Below, in pieces: positions 41,737-42,403 of a stretch of DNA of 42,403 bases. Numbering within the stretch: position 1 is the stretch's first letter; the number at the start of each line of letters is the position of its first letter. A model generated the notes under the pieces. The model ran no database searches, was not told the origin of the DNA, and saw only the letters and a list, made by a program, of their open reading frames with translations. A program made the translations under genes and the position numbers. The DNA comes from CAZIOH01 sp964540815 (GTDB lineage Bacteria; Myxococcota_A; Polyangia; Fen-1088): NCBI GenBank assembly GCA_964540815.1, contig CAZIOH010000054.1, forward strand, positions 1 through 42,403. Direction: 5' to 3'.

Positions 41737-42403
41737 TCAAGGGTCTCCCTGGGCGGTGCCGAAACCCATCCCCACTCCACTCCCGGTCGTCGCCGTCGCC
41801 GTCGCCGTCGCAGATTCGGGCGGGCCGCGCAGCACGCCCTCGTGCAGGGAATCGCCGAGCGCCTCCGCGCACCGGACGACCCGGCCGCGGAGGGTGAGCA
41901 ATCTGGTGAGTGCGCGCGGATCGCCCAGCAATCCGCGCAAGACCTGGGTGCGCCGGACGGCGCCCCCGCTGTCCCGCGCGCGGTTGAGGAGCTCCGGTAG
42001 CTCCTCGCTGGCGGTGTCGCTGACCGCCCGGACGACGAGCCACGGGATCCCGGCCGCGCGCGCCATCTCGGCGTAGATCGCCGACTCCAGATCCACCACC
42101 GCGGTGGGCAGACGGCCCACCGCCCGGTCGTCTCTGTCGTTGTCTCTGTCGCTGTCCCCGTCCGTATCGGTGCAGGCCCCGGCGCCCGCCGCGGCCGCCA
42201 CCCTCCACAGGCGCTGCTTCTCGAGCGCGCTGTCGGCGATCCGGCGAGCGGTCACCACCACCGCCGGTCGCGCGCCGAGCAGGCGTGCCGCGCTCGCCAC
42301 CCATGCGGGGCCCGCGGCTTCAACCCCGGTGATCAGGGACGCTTCCTCCGGCTCACGCACGACGTGCGTGGCGACCACCAGGTCGGCGGGGGCGAGCCCG
42401 GGG
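41737..42403 (-). CDS. hpnG: Nucleoside phosphorylase-like protein, HpnG candidate (5' end outside the window)
   Basis: At least 222 residues; the frame is open to the window edge, so the true start lies beyond 42403. The motif AVVDLESAIYAEMARAAGIP, then WLVVRAVSDTASEELPELL, is the C-terminal nucleoside-binding block of the phosphorylase/MTAN family (Glu in D-x-E-S, Asp in SD). Hopanoid-associated phosphorylases (HpnG) release adenine from adenosylhopane; the adjacent squalene synthase and HpnO-like genes favour that role. Before the block there is an insert of Asp-rich dipeptides (TDTDGDSDRDNDRDD), and the C-terminus ends with an Ala-Thr run, both made by simple DNA repeats. An ordinary nucleosidase is the alternative. 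Confidence 0.72.
   Translation of the reverse strand, partial: PGLAPADLVVATHVVREPEEASLITGVEAAGPAWVASAARLLGARPAVVVTARRIADSALEKQRLWRVAAAAGAGACTDTDGDSDRDNDRDDRAVGRLPTAVVDLESAIYAEMARAAGIPWLVVRAVSDTASEELPELLNRARDSGGAVRRTQVLRGLLGDPRALTRLLTLRGRVVRCAEALGDSLHEGVLRGPPESATATATATTGSGVGMGFGTAQGDP
42130..42175 (-). repeat. Simple repeat encoding an Asp-rich insert in the phosphorylase
   Basis: A TCTCTGTCG/TTGTCTCTG-like degenerate repeat within the gene. It encodes the DTDGDSDRDNDRDD segment, which is not expected in the family. Confidence 0.65.

Overview
This is a high-GC bacterial window with dense coding and a strong G/C third-position bias. The likely source is a myxobacterium-like member of the Myxococcota. 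That is inferred from protein style, not from a marker gene: many secreted lipoproteins with glycine-rich linkers, thrombospondin type-3 calcium repeats, a MYXO-CTERM-like C-terminal tail, eukaryote-like Ser/Thr kinase and PP2C genes, and hopanoid genes. I saw no rRNA, tRNA, CRISPR array or phage module.

Positions 1-14,850 alternate between large intact secreted-protein genes and a gene graveyard. The intact genes are a TSP3-repeat/metallo-beta-lactamase lipoprotein, a beta-propeller lipoprotein and a long nucleoside monophosphate kinase. Between them lie remnants: a Fic N-terminus, a nucleotidyltransferase tail, an IS66 transposase, an MFS transporter, a CPBP protease, a carotenoid-desaturase-like flavoprotein, an alpha-amylase/trehalose-synthase-like fragment and several unrecognised pieces. 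One deletion appears to have fused the 5' ends of two divergent genes near 10,340.

Positions 15,000-28,800 encode mostly exported proteins: a DUF4380 lipoprotein, an unknown lipoprotein, a large polytopic membrane protein, an acyltransferase-3, a ricin-type lectin with hexapeptide repeats, an SGNH esterase and others. Small cytosolic genes and a broken hybrid histidine kinase are interspersed. Three lipoproteins share the plan signal peptide, low-complexity GGTGG-type linker, then unrelated C-terminal domain.

Positions 28,823-37,651 are one long minus-strand gene series. In transcription order it encodes an APC-family amino-acid permease, a PP2C phosphatase, a membrane-anchored Ser/Thr kinase, an ammonium transporter (its ATG overlaps the kinase stop) and a soluble PAS/hybrid histidine kinase. 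A c-type haem site/beta-barrel-like protein and a CxxCH protein with a sorting tail follow. I read the first five as a nitrogen uptake and phosphosignalling module. It is the strongest candidate in the window for an undescribed system. A palindrome-rich 406-bp region separates it from a divergent small membrane protein.

Positions 38,535-42,403 (minus strand) hold a hopanoid-type operon: a nucleoside-phosphorylase-like HpnG candidate that runs off the window, a squalene/phytoene synthase, a class III aminotransferase resembling HpnO, and a small membrane protein coupled to it by an ATGA overlap. Several conserved enzymes here carry in-frame microsatellite insertions, suggesting that simple-repeat expansion is tolerated or frequent in this genome.
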